A stretch of 64,000 bases of DNA from Streptacidiphilus albus JL83 (GTDB lineage: Bacteria; Actinomycetota; Actinomycetes; Streptomycetales; Streptomycetaceae): positions 1,798,001-1,862,000 of the forward strand of contig NZ_JQML01000001.1 in assembly GCF_000744705.1 (NCBI RefSeq), in the 5' to 3' direction. The notes under the pieces were generated by a model. The model did no database searches and had not been told where the DNA came from. It worked only from the letters and a program-made list of their open reading frames with translations. Positions 8,841 to 17,568 of this stretch are shown piece by piece. The position numbers and the translations under genes were made by a program. Position 1 is the first letter of the stretch. Every line of letters starts with the position of its first letter.

Positions 8841-8861
8841 CTTGCAACAACTTTCTGCAAG
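8841..8861 (-). promoter_or_regulatory. LacI/MalR-type operator of the ABC operon
   Basis: CTTGCA (8841-8846) and TGCAAG (8856-8861) form an inverted repeat with a 9-base spacer, 143 bases before the binding-protein start. Read leftward it begins CTTGCAGAAAGTT. CTTGCA half-sites are those described for Streptomyces MalR/Reg1 regulators. The site also lies about 145 bases before the rightward homogentisate dioxygenase gene. Confidence 0.65.
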
Positions 8862-9004
8862 AAGAGGTGATCGTTACATTCGCGTGTCCGTCCGATGACC
8901 GTTCCGGGCGGGGCTTCCTTGACAGGCCGGGGTCCCCGGCCATGGGATGTGGACGCGCCCCCACTCGGGGCGGGCACCGAGCCGGCGTCGCTCAGGAGGC
9001 GAAA

Positions 9005-10243
9005 GTGGCGTACTACCGCAGCACGGGGGCGATCCCCCCGAAGAGGCACACCCAGCACCGGGACCCCTCCGGAACGCTCTACTTCGAGGAGTTGATGGGA
9101 GAGGAGGGCTTCTCCTCCGACTCCTCCCTGCTCTACCACCGGCACCTGCCCTCGGCGCTGGTGGACAGCCGGGTCTGGCCGCTGGAGGGCGCCAAGCCCG
9201 AGCCCAACCACCCGCTCAAGCCCTACCACTTCCGGCTGCACGACCTCTTCCCGGGCGAGCAGTGGCGGCAGTCCGACCCGGTCCGCGACCGGCGCACCGT
9301 GCTCGGCAACGCCGACGTCCGGATCTCCTACGTCGCCGCCGGGCTGCCCTCCCCGCTCTACCGCAACGGGATAGGGGACGAGTGCGTCTACGTCGAGTCC
9401 GGCGCCGGGGTGATGGAGAGCGTCTTCGGCAGCCTGGAGGTCGGCGAGGGCGACTACGTGATCGTGCCGCGCGCCACCACCCACCGCTGGCTGCCCACCG
9501 GCGACCGTCCGCTGCGGCTCTACGCGATCGAGGCCAACAGCCACATCACCCCGGCCAAGCGCTACCTCTCACGCTTCGGCCAGCTGCTGGAGCACGCCCC
9601 CTTCTGCGAGCGCGACCTGCGCGGACCGGTCGGCCCGCTGCTCAGCGAGGAGCCGGGCGACGTCGAGGTCTACGTCAAACACCGGGTCGGCGGGGACATC
9701 GGCGGCACCGTGCTCACCGTCCCCGAGCACCCCTTCGACGTGGTCGGCTGGGACGGCTGCCTCTACCCCTACGCCTTCAACATCAGCGACTACGAGCCGA
9801 TCACCGGCCGGATCCACCAGCCGCCGCCGGCCCACCAGGTCTTCGAGGGCCAGAATTTCGTGATCTGCAACTTCGTGCCGCGCAAGGTGGACTACCACCC
9901 GCTGTCGATCCCGGTCCCCTACTACCACGCCAACGTCGACAGCGACGAGGTGATGTTCTACTGCGGCGGCGACTACGAGGCCCGCAAGGGCTCCGGCATC
10001 GGCCAGGGCTCGGTCTCGCTGCACCCGGGCGGCCACACCCACGGCCCGCAGCCCGGCGCCTACGAGCGCAGCATCGGCGCGGTGGCCTTCGACGAACTCG
10101 CGGTCATGGTCGACACCTTCCGTCCGCTGGAGCTCGCCGAGGGCGCCCGGGCCAGCGACGACGGACGCTACGCGTGGAGCTGGAGCGGACGCGGCCCCGA
10201 GGGCCCGCTCGGCCCGGTCGAGGCGGCGGGCGACCCCGAGTGA
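9005..10243 (+). CDS. hmgA: homogentisate 1,2-dioxygenase
   Basis: 412 residues. It opens the aromatic ring of homogentisate to maleylacetoacetate in tyrosine/phenylalanine breakdown, using non-haem iron. The cupin fold is recognisable: VYVESGAGVMESVFGSLEVGEGDYVIVPRATTHRW in the first half, and the iron-site region YYHANVDSDEVMFYCGGDY (His and Glu ligands) with HPGGHTHGPQPGAYE (His ligand) in the second. GTG at 9005 is preceded by AGGAGG at a 6-base spacing and gives the family N-terminus AYYRSTGAIPPKRHTQH; upstream in-frame codons look non-coding. It stands alone, without fumarylacetoacetase or maleylacetoacetate isomerase genes nearby. Confidence 0.95.
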   Translation: MAYYRSTGAIPPKRHTQHRDPSGTLYFEELMGEEGFSSDSSLLYHRHLPSALVDSRVWPLEGAKPEPNHPLKPYHFRLHDLFPGEQWRQSDPVRDRRTVLGNADVRISYVAAGLPSPLYRNGIGDECVYVESGAGVMESVFGSLEVGEGDYVIVPRATTHRWLPTGDRPLRLYAIEANSHITPAKRYLSRFGQLLEHAPFCERDLRGPVGPLLSEEPGDVEVYVKHRVGGDIGGTVLTVPEHPFDVVGWDGCLYPYAFNISDYEPITGRIHQPPPAHQVFEGQNFVICNFVPRKVDYHPLSIPVPYYHANVDSDEVMFYCGGDYEARKGSGIGQGSVSLHPGGHTHGPQPGAYERSIGAVAFDELAVMVDTFRPLELAEGARASDDGRYAWSWSGRGPEGPLGPVEAAGDPE

Positions 10244-10262
10244 GCCGGACGCCGGTCCTCGG

Positions 10263-10820
10263 TCAGCGGGACCGCGGCGGGCTGACCGGCGGCGGGCTGA
10301 CCGGCGGCCGACCGACCGACTCGGCGACCTGCTCCGACGCCGGGGCGGCCACCGAGCCGGCCTGGCAGGGCGCCAGCCTCGGGGCCGGCCAGGCGAACAG
10401 CCCCCGGTTCCGGATGTCCACATAGACGCACTCCCCGGTGAGGCCCAGGGCGATCCTGGTCTCACCGGGGCCGAAGGCCGCGCTGATCCGCAGCCGGAGC
10501 GGCAGTCCCGCCGCCGTCAGCAGCCTGGCCACCCCGGCGTTGTCGACCGGCGGCGACTGCTCGGCCAGCGGCAACGAGTTCAGCCGGTCCGCCAGCTGCG
10601 GCGCCGCCGGTCCGCCGACCGCACCCGGGGCGGCGAGGTCGTGGCGGTGGCCGATGGTCTCGGCGAGCTGGCCCACGGCGACCAGCCCCGCCACGCTGAG
10701 CAGGGCGAGGCAGCAGCCGAGACCGGCCCGCCAGGAGCCCCGGTCGGCCGGGGCCGGTGCGCGCGCCGGCGGCCGGGCGCCCTCGCCCCCCGGCTCCGCC
10801 TGCGCGACAGCTTCGACCAC
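10263..10820 (-). CDS. hypothetical single-pass membrane protein
   Basis: 185 residues: a Pro/Ala-rich N-terminal tail (1-30), one hydrophobic helix (about 33-50: GLGCCLALLSVAGLVAVGQL), and an extracytoplasmic domain of about 120 residues with two cysteines (ECVYVDI and APCQAG). The C-terminus is Pro-rich. It lies downstream of the conservon GTPase gene, same strand, 118 bases away, and converges on hmgA. No family recognised. Confidence 0.6.
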   Translation of the reverse strand: MVEAVAQAEPGGEGARPPARAPAPADRGSWRAGLGCCLALLSVAGLVAVGQLAETIGHRHDLAAPGAVGGPAAPQLADRLNSLPLAEQSPPVDNAGVARLLTAAGLPLRLRISAAFGPGETRIALGLTGECVYVDIRNRGLFAWPAPRLAPCQAGSVAAPASEQVAESVGRPPVSPPPVSPPRSR

Positions 10821-10937
10821 TGCTCCGCCTTCACCCGCGATGTGTCGATCCCGTGAAGGTCCATTCTGCGTCCGCTGTCCTCCCCCGCACCGGGGAATAG
10901 CCGGATTATCGTTCCAGGCTTCGATGGTGACGATCCC

Positions 10938-11483
10938 TCAGCCCGCCGCCATGGCCAGTTCGACGACCTCCACCAGCACGTCCTTCACCGAGTCCCTGAC
11001 CCGGGCGTCGCAGAGCACCAGCGGGATCGCCGGGTCCAGGTCCAGCGCGGTGCGCACCTGCTCGACGGGGTAGGACCGGGCCCCGTCGAAGCAGTTGACC
11101 GCCACCACGAACGGGATGCCGCGCTGCTCGAAGTAGTCCACCGAGGGGAAGCAGTCCTCCAGCCGGCGGGTGTCCGCGAGCACCACCGCGCCGAGCGCGC
11201 CGACCGCCAGCTCGTCCCAGACGAACCAGAACCGGTCCTGCCCGGGGGTGCCGAACAGGTAGACGGCCAGCCCCTCGCGGATGTCGATCCGGCCGAAGTC
11301 CATGGCGACGGTGGTGGTGCGCTTCCCCTCCACCCCGTCCACGGAGTCGACCGGCCGACCGGCCTCGCTCAGCCGCTCCTCGGTCCGCAGCGGCCGGATC
11401 TCGCTCACCGCCCCGACCAGGGTGGTCTTGCCCGCGCCGAAACCGCCCGCGACCAGGATCTTCAGCGCCGTTATGGAGTCCAC
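10938..11483 (-). CDS. cvnD: conservon GTP-binding protein (CvnD type)
   Basis: 181-residue small GTPase of the MglA/CvnD class. Walker A is GGFGAGKTT at residues 13-21; a switch region KRTTTVAMDFGRI and G3-like FGTPGQDRF (residues 77-85) follow; the NKxD position reads NCFDGA and the last motif CDARVR. In the Streptomyces conservons this protein acts with the membrane kinase (CvnA), roadblock (CvnB) and DUF742 (CvnC) proteins. Here it is last of that group but two other genes lie between it and cvnC; its ATG is 16 bases after the DUF4239 gene stop, so all are probably one transcript. Confidence 0.92.
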   Translation of the reverse strand: MDSITALKILVAGGFGAGKTTLVGAVSEIRPLRTEERLSEAGRPVDSVDGVEGKRTTTVAMDFGRIDIREGLAVYLFGTPGQDRFWFVWDELAVGALGAVVLADTRRLEDCFPSVDYFEQRGIPFVVAVNCFDGARSYPVEQVRTALDLDPAIPLVLCDARVRDSVKDVLVEVVELAMAAG

Positions 11484-11499
11484 GGCTGGATCTTATCGA

Positions 11500-12237
11500 T
11501 CAGGACGTACCTGCGGACAGTTGCGCGAACCGGGTGAGGCTCTGGGTGTAGGCGATGGGGGTGACATGCACCGGTCCCGCGTAGGGATGGCTCATCTGGA
11601 ACACCATGAAGATCCCGAAACCGACCACCGCGCCGACCAGTCCGAGGGCGACGGCCTCCCGTAGTTGGAAGGTGAGTCCGGCGATCGGCGCATAGAGCAG
11701 TACCAGCAGCCCGGTGGCGACCATCGCCGGGTAGAGCGGCCCCGGCAGCGAGTCCGAGGTGTCGGCCAGCCGGATCTGCCGGGTGGTGTAGACGTCGTCG
11801 AGATCGCTCAGCTCCTGGGTCTGCGCCGGTGTGACGGGCATCGCGAGGACGTGGTCGCGGACCTTGTCCAGGGCGGCCCAGGTCGCGTTGTCCGCCTTGC
11901 CGGTCGACGACATGCTGGCGAACTCGTGGTGGATGACCGAGGTGACATAGGCGGTCAGCAGCGGCCGGGTGGTCACGTCGGCGTCCGTGTAGGCCGCATT
12001 GAGGGCGCGGGCCTCGTCGAAGGTGTGGCCCTTGGAGGTGTTGATGTTGGACCAGGAGCCGGCGATCAGGAAGGCGATGACCAGGATGAAGGAGGAGAGC
12101 GAGGCCGAGCCGAGGAAGCCCAGCGCACCGCCGGAGAAGGTGCCCTCGCGGGAGCGGTGGGTCCGGCCGAAGGAGGCGAGCAGGACGACGGCGATAATGC
12201 CGCCGATGAGCGCGCAGAGAATGAAGCCGAGGATCAT
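11500..12237 (-). CDS. DUF4239 membrane protein within conservon
   Basis: 245 residues with an N-terminal helix (MILGFILCALIGGIIAVVLL), a second helix around residues 45-65, a soluble region of about 110 residues containing EFASMSSTGKADNATW and QTQELSDLDDVYTTRQIRLADTSDS, then two C-terminal helices. This is the bestrophin-like DUF4239 layout. ATG at 12237 has GGGAGG upstream. Its start overlaps the stop of the proline-rich reading frame by four bases. DUF4239 is not a usual conservon member, so its place between cvnC and cvnD suggests a role in the same signalling unit. The molecular function is unknown. Confidence 0.8.
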   Translation of the reverse strand: MILGFILCALIGGIIAVVLLASFGRTHRSREGTFSGGALGFLGSASLSSFILVIAFLIAGSWSNINTSKGHTFDEARALNAAYTDADVTTRPLLTAYVTSVIHHEFASMSSTGKADNATWAALDKVRDHVLAMPVTPAQTQELSDLDDVYTTRQIRLADTSDSLPGPLYPAMVATGLLVLLYAPIAGLTFQLREAVALGLVGAVVGFGIFMVFQMSHPYAGPVHVTPIAYTQSLTRFAQLSAGTS

Positions 12238-12904
12238 CGGTGCCTCCCGACAGCGTGGCTGAGGTATCCCGCACCGGCGGCGACCAGGGCGGGCAGGGTG
12301 ACGGCCATGAAGACGAAGGCCGCCTCCGGCGAGGCCGCCGGGACGGTGACGCTCTGGTGCACGATCACCGGGGGCGTCGGCTTGGCCACGGTGACCGCCT
12401 TGAGGTGGTGGGGCGGCGGCGGGGGCGGCAGCACGGCCTGCGGATGCGGACGGACCACCACCGGACGCGGATGGACCACCGGCGGGCGCGGATGCGGGTG
12501 GACGACCGGTGGGCGCGGAGGCGGCGGCGGGGGTGGCGGCGGGGGTGGTGGAGGCGGGGCGGGGGCGGGGGCGGGGGCGGGGGCGGGCAGGGCATCCGCG
12601 GCATCGGTGGCGGGTGCGGCCAGAAGTGCCAGTGGTGGCCGTCGTGGCGGCCGTACCAGCCGTGGCCGCCGCCGTCGCGGCGGCCGCCACCGCCGTCGCC
12701 GCCGCCGAAGTGCCCGCCGTAGCCGCCACCGTGGACGTGCCCGCCGTCGTGGACGTGCCCGGCGCCGTGGTCGGCCGAGGGCGGCAGGCCGGAGGCCGGC
12801 GCGGCGGGGGGTCGGGGGACGGGCGGGACCGGCGGCTGTGGCACGCCGGGCCAATGATGCTGCGGTAGACCGGAGTTGCGTCCCATGGGCACAAGTTGCC
12901 CCAA
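12234..12904 (-). pseudogene. Gly/His- and Pro-rich protein, apparent frameshift in G tract
   Basis: Two adjacent frames together make one sensible protein. The first begins at ATG 12904 (MGRNSGLPQHHWPGVPQPP) and runs through a Gly/His-rich part (GHVHDGGHVHGGGYGG, HHWHFWPHPPPMPRMPCPP). The second supplies poly-Pro, three RPPVVHPHP-like repeats, a linker and a C-terminal hydrophobic helix (FVFMAVTLPALVAAGAGYL). They meet in a run of GGGGGC repeats at about 12535-12595, and the joint length is one base short of a multiple of three. This is either a real frameshift, a slippage-prone tract, or a sequencing error. The intact product would be a C-terminally anchored proline-rich surface or stalk protein, coupled to the DUF4239 gene by an ATGA overlap. 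Confidence 0.6.
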
Positions 12905-12987
12905 AGCCGTCCGGGTCAGTGACGGACCCGACCCAAACCGCCCATCCGGGTGTCAATCACTGGAACGCCTGTACGGCGACAGCACAG

Positions 12988-13407
12988 TCAGAGCGCCCGC
13001 AGCCCCCGGATCACCTCGCGCAGCACGCTCTCGTCGGGCAGCTCCGCCGCCGGGACCGGGCGGCTGACGCTGATCAGCTCGGCGTCCAGCAGATCGCCCA
13101 GCAGGATCCGGACCACCCCCAGCGGCAGGTCGCTGCCGGTGGCGATCTCGGCGACCGACAGCGGGCGGCTCCGGACCAGTTCCAGGATCGCGTGGTGCTC
13201 GGGGTCCTCGGCCAGGTCGTCGTCGGCGTCCGGGGCGGAGACGGCGGAGACCTGCGCGATCACGTCGAAGGCGTTGCTCTCGGCGTGCCAGGTCCGGCCC
13301 CGGGTGAGGGTGTAGGGGCGGACCAGCTGCGCCTGCTCCGCCGCGTCCTCGGCCCACTCGTCCGCCGGGCCCTCCCCCGGCCCCGGGAACCCCCGCACGA
13401 CCCTCAC
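12988..13407 (-). CDS. cvnC: DUF742 protein (CvnC type)
   Basis: 139 residues: an acidic N-terminus, the family segment LVRPYTLTRGRT (residues 28-39), then a winged-helix-like C-terminal half with HHAILELVRSRPLSVAEIATGSDLPLGVVRILLGDLLDAELISV. Its ATG overlaps the roadblock gene stop (13404-13407). In conservons this protein interacts with CvnB and CvnD at the membrane kinase. The start matches the usual family length of about 120-140 residues. Confidence 0.93.
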   Translation of the reverse strand: MRVVRGFPGPGEGPADEWAEDAAEQAQLVRPYTLTRGRTWHAESNAFDVIAQVSAVSAPDADDDLAEDPEHHAILELVRSRPLSVAEIATGSDLPLGVVRILLGDLLDAELISVSRPVPAAELPDESVLREVIRGLRAL

Positions 13408-13820
13408 CGCTCTGCGGCCAGGCCGGTCCGCGCCTCGGTGCCCAGGTGCTCACCGACGCGCCGGACGAGCAGGGCCATCTCGTAGGCGACCAGGCCGACA
13501 TCGGCCTCGGCCTCGCTGAACACGGCGAGGCAGCTGCCGTCCCCGGCGGCGGTCACGAACAGGAACGCCTGCTCCAGCTCGATCATGGTCTGCCGCACCT
13601 CCCCCGCCTTGAAGTGCCGGCTCGCGCCCTTGGCCAGGCTGTGGAAGCCGGAGGCGACCGCCGCCAGGTGCTCGGAGTCCTCGCGGGTCAGCCCCGCCGA
13701 GGCGCCGGTCGCCAGTCCGTCGCTGGACAGGACGACGGCGTGCCGGACCTCGGGCACCCGCCGGACCAGGTCGTCCAGGAGCCAGTTGAGATCGTTGGAG
13801 GGCTTCGTCGGTACGGTCAA
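13404..13820 (-). CDS. cvnB: roadblock/LC7 domain protein (CvnB type)
   Basis: 138 residues comprising a single roadblock/LC7 fold: LNWLLDDLVRRVPEVRHAVVLSSDGL (residues 11-36) and FLFVTAAGDGSCLAVFSEAEADVGLVAYEMALLV. These proteins act as GAP-like or scaffold partners of the small GTPase. Four-base overlaps with both flanking genes (13404-13407 and 13817-13820) show tight translational coupling inside the conservon operon. Confidence 0.94.
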   Translation of the reverse strand: MTVPTKPSNDLNWLLDDLVRRVPEVRHAVVLSSDGLATGASAGLTREDSEHLAAVASGFHSLAKGASRHFKAGEVRQTMIELEQAFLFVTAAGDGSCLAVFSEAEADVGLVAYEMALLVRRVGEHLGTEARTGLAAER

Positions 13821-16369
13821 CGGACCGGTCCTTCCGCTGGTGCAGTGCTGGAGTGGGGGGCAGCGCCGGACGAGGGGTTGTCCGGGGGTTCGTCGGCTGT
13901 CGCCGGGGTGGCCGACAGGTGCAGGGCGGTGGGACGGGCGGTGCTGCTGCCGCGTCCCCGGCTGAGGCCGCGCTGGTAGGAGGAGAAGGTCTGCCGGATC
14001 TCCTCGGGCGAGCGCTCCCGGGCGGCGGTCTCCTCCGGCTCGGGCGCGCCGGAGCGGCGGCGCTCGGCGGCCTCCCTGAGCTGCGGGGCGAGGTTGGCCT
14101 GCCGGACCCGGCGCGGCAGCAGCTCGGACACCGGCGCGGCGGCCTGCTCGACGACCGGGCGGACGGCTGCGGGCCGGACTGCGGGCCGGACTGCGGGCGT
14201 GGGCCGGACTGCGGGCGCGGGCGCCGGGGCGGCGCCTTCACGGGCGGCGCCTTCACGGGCGGCCAGGTAGCCCTCGGCCCGCGAGGGCAGCGCCCGTCGG
14301 CGCGGCAGCCCGCCGGCGCCGTCCTCCTCCGGCGGCACCGCGCGCGGGCCGCCGGGGGCCGACTGCGGTGTCCCCTGCGGGAGTTCGCGACCCAGCCGCA
14401 TCCGCGCGGCGGGCAGGACCAGCTCCGAGGTCTCCTCGGCCTGGGTCTCGGCGGGGCGCGGCGCGGCCTCGGTGAGCAGGTCGGGCGGCAGCAGCACCAC
14501 GGCGGTAGTGCCGCCGTAGGGGGACTTCCGCAGCGAGACCTGGATGCCGTGCCGACCACTGAGCCGGCTGACCACGAAGAGCCCGAGCCGGTCGGTGTCG
14601 CTGAGGTCGAAGTCGCCGGCGGCGGCCAGCCGTTCGTTGGCGGCCGTCATCGCCTCGTCGCCCATGCCCAGGCCCCGGTCGTCGATCTCCAGCACGAAGC
14701 CGTTGGCCACCAGTTCGCCCTGGATCCGGACCTGGGTGTGCGGCGGGGAGAAGACCGTGGCGTTCTCGACCAGTTCGGCCAGCAGGTGGACCACGTCGGA
14801 GACGGCGCCGCCGACCACGGCGACCGGCGGCATCCGGTGCACCCGGACCCGGGCGTAGTCCTCGACCTCGCCGACGGCCGCGCGGACCACGTCCAGGATC
14901 CGCACCGGCCGCCGCCAGGAGCGGCCGGGGGCCGCACCGGAGAGGATGATCAGGCCCTCTGCGTGCCGCCGCATCCGGGTGGTCAGGTGGTCGAGCCGGA
15001 ACAGGTCGGCCAGTTCCTCGGGCTGGTCGGCGCTGCGCTCCATCTCGTCCAGCAGGGTCAGCTGCCGGTGCAGCAGCGCCTGGCTGCGCCTGGCCAGGTT
15101 GACGAAGACGGCGGCGACGCCCCGGCGCAGCTCGGCCTGTTCGACGGCGGCCTCGACGGCGGCCCGCTGCACCGCGTTGAAGGCCCGGCCGACCTGGGCG
15201 ATCTCGTCCCGGCCGCGGCTGTCGCCGACGTTCACCGTGGGCACCTCGGCCGCGAGGTCGACCCGTTCGCCCTGGCGCAGCCGCCGCATCACGTCGGGCA
15301 GCCGGGCGTCGGCCAGGTCGAAGGCGGAGTCGCGGAGCCCGACCAGCTCGCGGACCAGGCCGCGGCCGATCCGGATCGACACCAGCAGCGAGAGCAGCAC
15401 CGCGAGCAGGCCGACCGCGCCGACCACGCCCTGCTGGGAGATCACGCCCAGGGCGTAGGAGCGGGCGTCGGACTCGACCATCCCGGCGGCCTGGTTGTCG
15501 ATGGTGCTGAGGTCGCCGAGGGTGTTGGTGAGGGTGGTCTGCCAGTCGGCGGGGGCGATGTCCCGGGCGGCGGTGGCCTGGCCGAACTCGGCGGCCTCGT
15601 CCTCCAGATTGGTCAGCGCGACGTACTGGGTGCCGCCGGTGAACTGGAGGAAGAGCCGCTGGGTGGCGGCGGGCAGCTGCGGCGGGTCGACCTGGAAGAG
15701 CAGCTGCTCGCCCTCCCCGGCGGTGAGGAAGGCCTGGAACTGGGTCTGGTCGAAGGCTCCGGCGACGTGCGCGCCGGTCATCAGCGCGTCCTCCTCGGAG
15801 ATGTACTCCCGGGCCCGGACCAGTTCGATGACATAGCCGGCCTCACGGGTGAGGTCGCCGACCGGGAGGCTGGTGAGCGAGAGCCGCAGCGCAAAGAAAG
15901 GATTCTGCGCACCGGTGTAGGTCCGGTAGACCTGGTACCAGGTGAGCGAGCCCTGCTCGACCTCGGCCCGCCCGGACCGGACGATCTGGATCTCCTGCAG
16001 TACCCCGCGCAGGGCCGCCTGCTGATCGCTGTTCAGCTGCTCGACCCGGTGCGTCTGGGCGGCGTGGGAGACGACCACGGCGGCGTCCGCGTCGGTGGCG
16101 GCCTCGGCGCGGTGCAGGGTGGTCAGGTCGCCCTTGCCGGCCGGGGCGGCGGCGAAGGCCACGGCCGCCCGGCGCTCGTCCTGGAGCGCCAGCGAGAGGG
16201 TGTCCGAGGGGGCGCCGATCCAGGTGTACTCGGCGTTGATCCGGGTCAGCGACCACACCTGGCCGATCGAGACGATGGTGGTGTAACTCCACAGGGCGCA
16301 CAGCGAGATCAGCGGGACCAGCAGCAGCGCGATCAGCTTCGCGCGGATGGATCTGCTGCGAAAGCGCAT
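13817..16369 (-). CDS. cvnA: conservon sensor kinase-like protein (CvnA type)
   Basis: 850 residues. Order: short basic N-terminus, helix 1 (LIALLLVPLISLCALW), a long extracytoplasmic nitrate/nitrite-sensor-like helical domain, helix 2 (GVVGAVGLLAVLLSLLVSI near residue 315), a HAMP segment, a dimerisation part (VNLARRSQALLHRQLTLLDEMER), and a GHKL ATPase domain (HLLAELVENATVFSP, then EIDDRGLGMGDE and DRLGLFVVSRLSGRHGI). The C-terminal 230 residues are Pro/Ala-rich and disordered. ATG at 16369 has GGGGGAG upstream and precedes the first helix directly; an ATG 15 codons earlier is less likely. It heads the conservon operon. Signal unknown. Confidence 0.93.
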   Translation of the reverse strand: MRFRSRSIRAKLIALLLVPLISLCALWSYTTIVSIGQVWSLTRINAEYTWIGAPSDTLSLALQDERRAAVAFAAAPAGKGDLTTLHRAEAATDADAAVVVSHAAQTHRVEQLNSDQQAALRGVLQEIQIVRSGRAEVEQGSLTWYQVYRTYTGAQNPFFALRLSLTSLPVGDLTREAGYVIELVRAREYISEEDALMTGAHVAGAFDQTQFQAFLTAGEGEQLLFQVDPPQLPAATQRLFLQFTGGTQYVALTNLEDEAAEFGQATAARDIAPADWQTTLTNTLGDLSTIDNQAAGMVESDARSYALGVISQQGVVGAVGLLAVLLSLLVSIRIGRGLVRELVGLRDSAFDLADARLPDVMRRLRQGERVDLAAEVPTVNVGDSRGRDEIAQVGRAFNAVQRAAVEAAVEQAELRRGVAAVFVNLARRSQALLHRQLTLLDEMERSADQPEELADLFRLDHLTTRMRRHAEGLIILSGAAPGRSWRRPVRILDVVRAAVGEVEDYARVRVHRMPPVAVVGGAVSDVVHLLAELVENATVFSPPHTQVRIQGELVANGFVLEIDDRGLGMGDEAMTAANERLAAAGDFDLSDTDRLGLFVVSRLSGRHGIQVSLRKSPYGGTTAVVLLPPDLLTEAAPRPAETQAEETSELVLPAARMRLGRELPQGTPQSAPGGPRAVPPEEDGAGGLPRRRALPSRAEGYLAAREGAAREGAAPAPAPAVRPTPAVRPAVRPAAVRPVVEQAAAPVSELLPRRVRQANLAPQLREAAERRRSGAPEPEETAARERSPEEIRQTFSSYQRGLSRGRGSSTARPTALHLSATPATADEPPDNPSSGAAPHSSTAPAEGPVR

Positions 16370-16465
16370 GGACTCCCCCGGACTGCGGCTCGGTAGACAG
16401 GTGCGGGCGCACAAGATACCAATGGTGCCGTGCGAGCCTACTCCCTGCCCGGGGGCCGGTTCGAG

Positions 16466-17431
16466 TCAGTTCGAGTGGCGAATCGGGTCAGGATTCGCGT
16501 CACGAGCCGCCTCCCGGCACAGCCGTCGCAGCGGTTCGGCGACCACCTGTGGGCGCTCTGTCAGCAGCATGTGTCCGCAGCCCGGCTCGATGTGGAGGGC
16601 GGCCTGCGGCAGCTCGTCCACCAGCCGGCGGCTGTGGACGACCGGGGTGAGCCGGTCCAGCGCCCCGACCACGACCTCGACCGGCACTCCCGCCAGCGCT
16701 CCCAGCGCGCCCGCCTTGTCATGGGCCATCAGCGCCGGGTACCAGCCGGCCACCGCGATCATCGGGCAGCCGTGGATCATGCGCGCCCCGGCCAGCACCG
16801 CCTGGCGCGGGGCCGTCGGACCGTAGAGGTAGCGCTTGACCAGGAAGGGGTTGAGGCCGCGCTCCGGTCCGGGCAGCCGGGCGCGGATCCGCTCGGAGCT
16901 CCTGGGGGTGACGGCGCAGTAGCCGAAGAAGGCCGACTGGACGTGGCCCTGGACCCGCAGCCGGAGCGGCGCCTCCCGCCGCCCGCGCGGGTCGAGCCCT
17001 CCGGCCGAAGTGCTGGTCAGCAGCACGCCCTTGATCCGGCCGCCCTCCGCACCGCCCTCGAAGAGCTCGGGGCGGGCGGCGGCCAGCGCCATGATGGTCA
17101 TCCCGCCCATGGAGTGCCCGCCGAGCACCACCGCCCCGGTCGGCGCGGTCTGCTCGATCACCCGGGCGAGGTCCCGGCCGAGCAGGTCGATGCTCCAGGG
17201 GGCGAGGCCGCCCTGGGACCGGCCGTGCCCGCGCTGGTCGTAGCGGACCACCCGGACCCCCTCCCCGGCCAGCTGCTCGGCCTGCCGCTCCCAGGCGGAG
17301 GCGTCGAGGGTCCAGCCGTGGGCGAGGACCAGGGTGACCGGCGCATCCTCGGGCCCGTCCGCGCGGGCGGCGAGCAGGGCGCCGTCCTCGGCGGTGACGG
17401 TGAGGTCGGAGCTCACAGCGGCAGGGGACAT
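16466..17431 (-). CDS. alpha/beta hydrolase
   Basis: 321-residue hydrolase. Oxyanion region HGWTLDASAW near residue 38, nucleophile elbow GGHSMGG (Ser) near 105, Asp in VVVGALDRLTPV near 250, and catalytic His in EPGCGHMLLTERP near 290. A lid segment of about 70 residues follows the elbow. ATG at 17431 is chosen because GGAG lies 7 bases upstream; an ATG four codons earlier is possible. No signal peptide. It is divergent from the acyl-CoA synthetase gene across a 215-base gap with two palindromes, so the pair may share control. An esterase or lipase role in lipid breakdown is plausible but not proven. Confidence 0.85.
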   Translation of the reverse strand: MSPAAVSSDLTVTAEDGALLAARADGPEDAPVTLVLAHGWTLDASAWERQAEQLAGEGVRVVRYDQRGHGRSQGGLAPWSIDLLGRDLARVIEQTAPTGAVVLGGHSMGGMTIMALAAARPELFEGGAEGGRIKGVLLTSTSAGGLDPRGRREAPLRLRVQGHVQSAFFGYCAVTPRSSERIRARLPGPERGLNPFLVKRYLYGPTAPRQAVLAGARMIHGCPMIAVAGWYPALMAHDKAGALGALAGVPVEVVVGALDRLTPVVHSRRLVDELPQAALHIEPGCGHMLLTERPQVVAEPLRRLCREAARDANPDPIRHSN

Positions 17432-17497
17432 GGAGCACTCCATCCGATGGACACGGTCGGTCGGTGAGGGCGCCGAATCCAGGGCTCGCGGCGTCAA

Positions 17498-17513
17498 CTT
17501 ACCGTTCAGTAAG
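17498..17513. promoter_or_regulatory. TetR-like inverted repeat CTTAC-N6-GTAAG
   Basis: CTTACCGTTCAGTAAG is an inverted repeat 67 bases before the hydrolase start and 134 before the acyl-CoA synthetase start. Similar CTTAC/GTAAG half-sites occur in operators of TetR-type fatty-acid regulators. A related CGGTAACTTACG sequence recurs at 17584-17595. No regulator gene is adjacent. Confidence 0.4.
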
Positions 17514-17568
17514 GTATGGCCCGGGCGCTGCGCCGTCAATGGCACGGATATACGCGCACACCCTGCCC

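Noticed and set aside
12365-12904. The Gly/His-rich frame as a complete separate gene
   Set aside because: After the poly-Pro tract it turns into an Arg-rich non-natural sequence, while the other frame continues with sensible repeats and a membrane helix.
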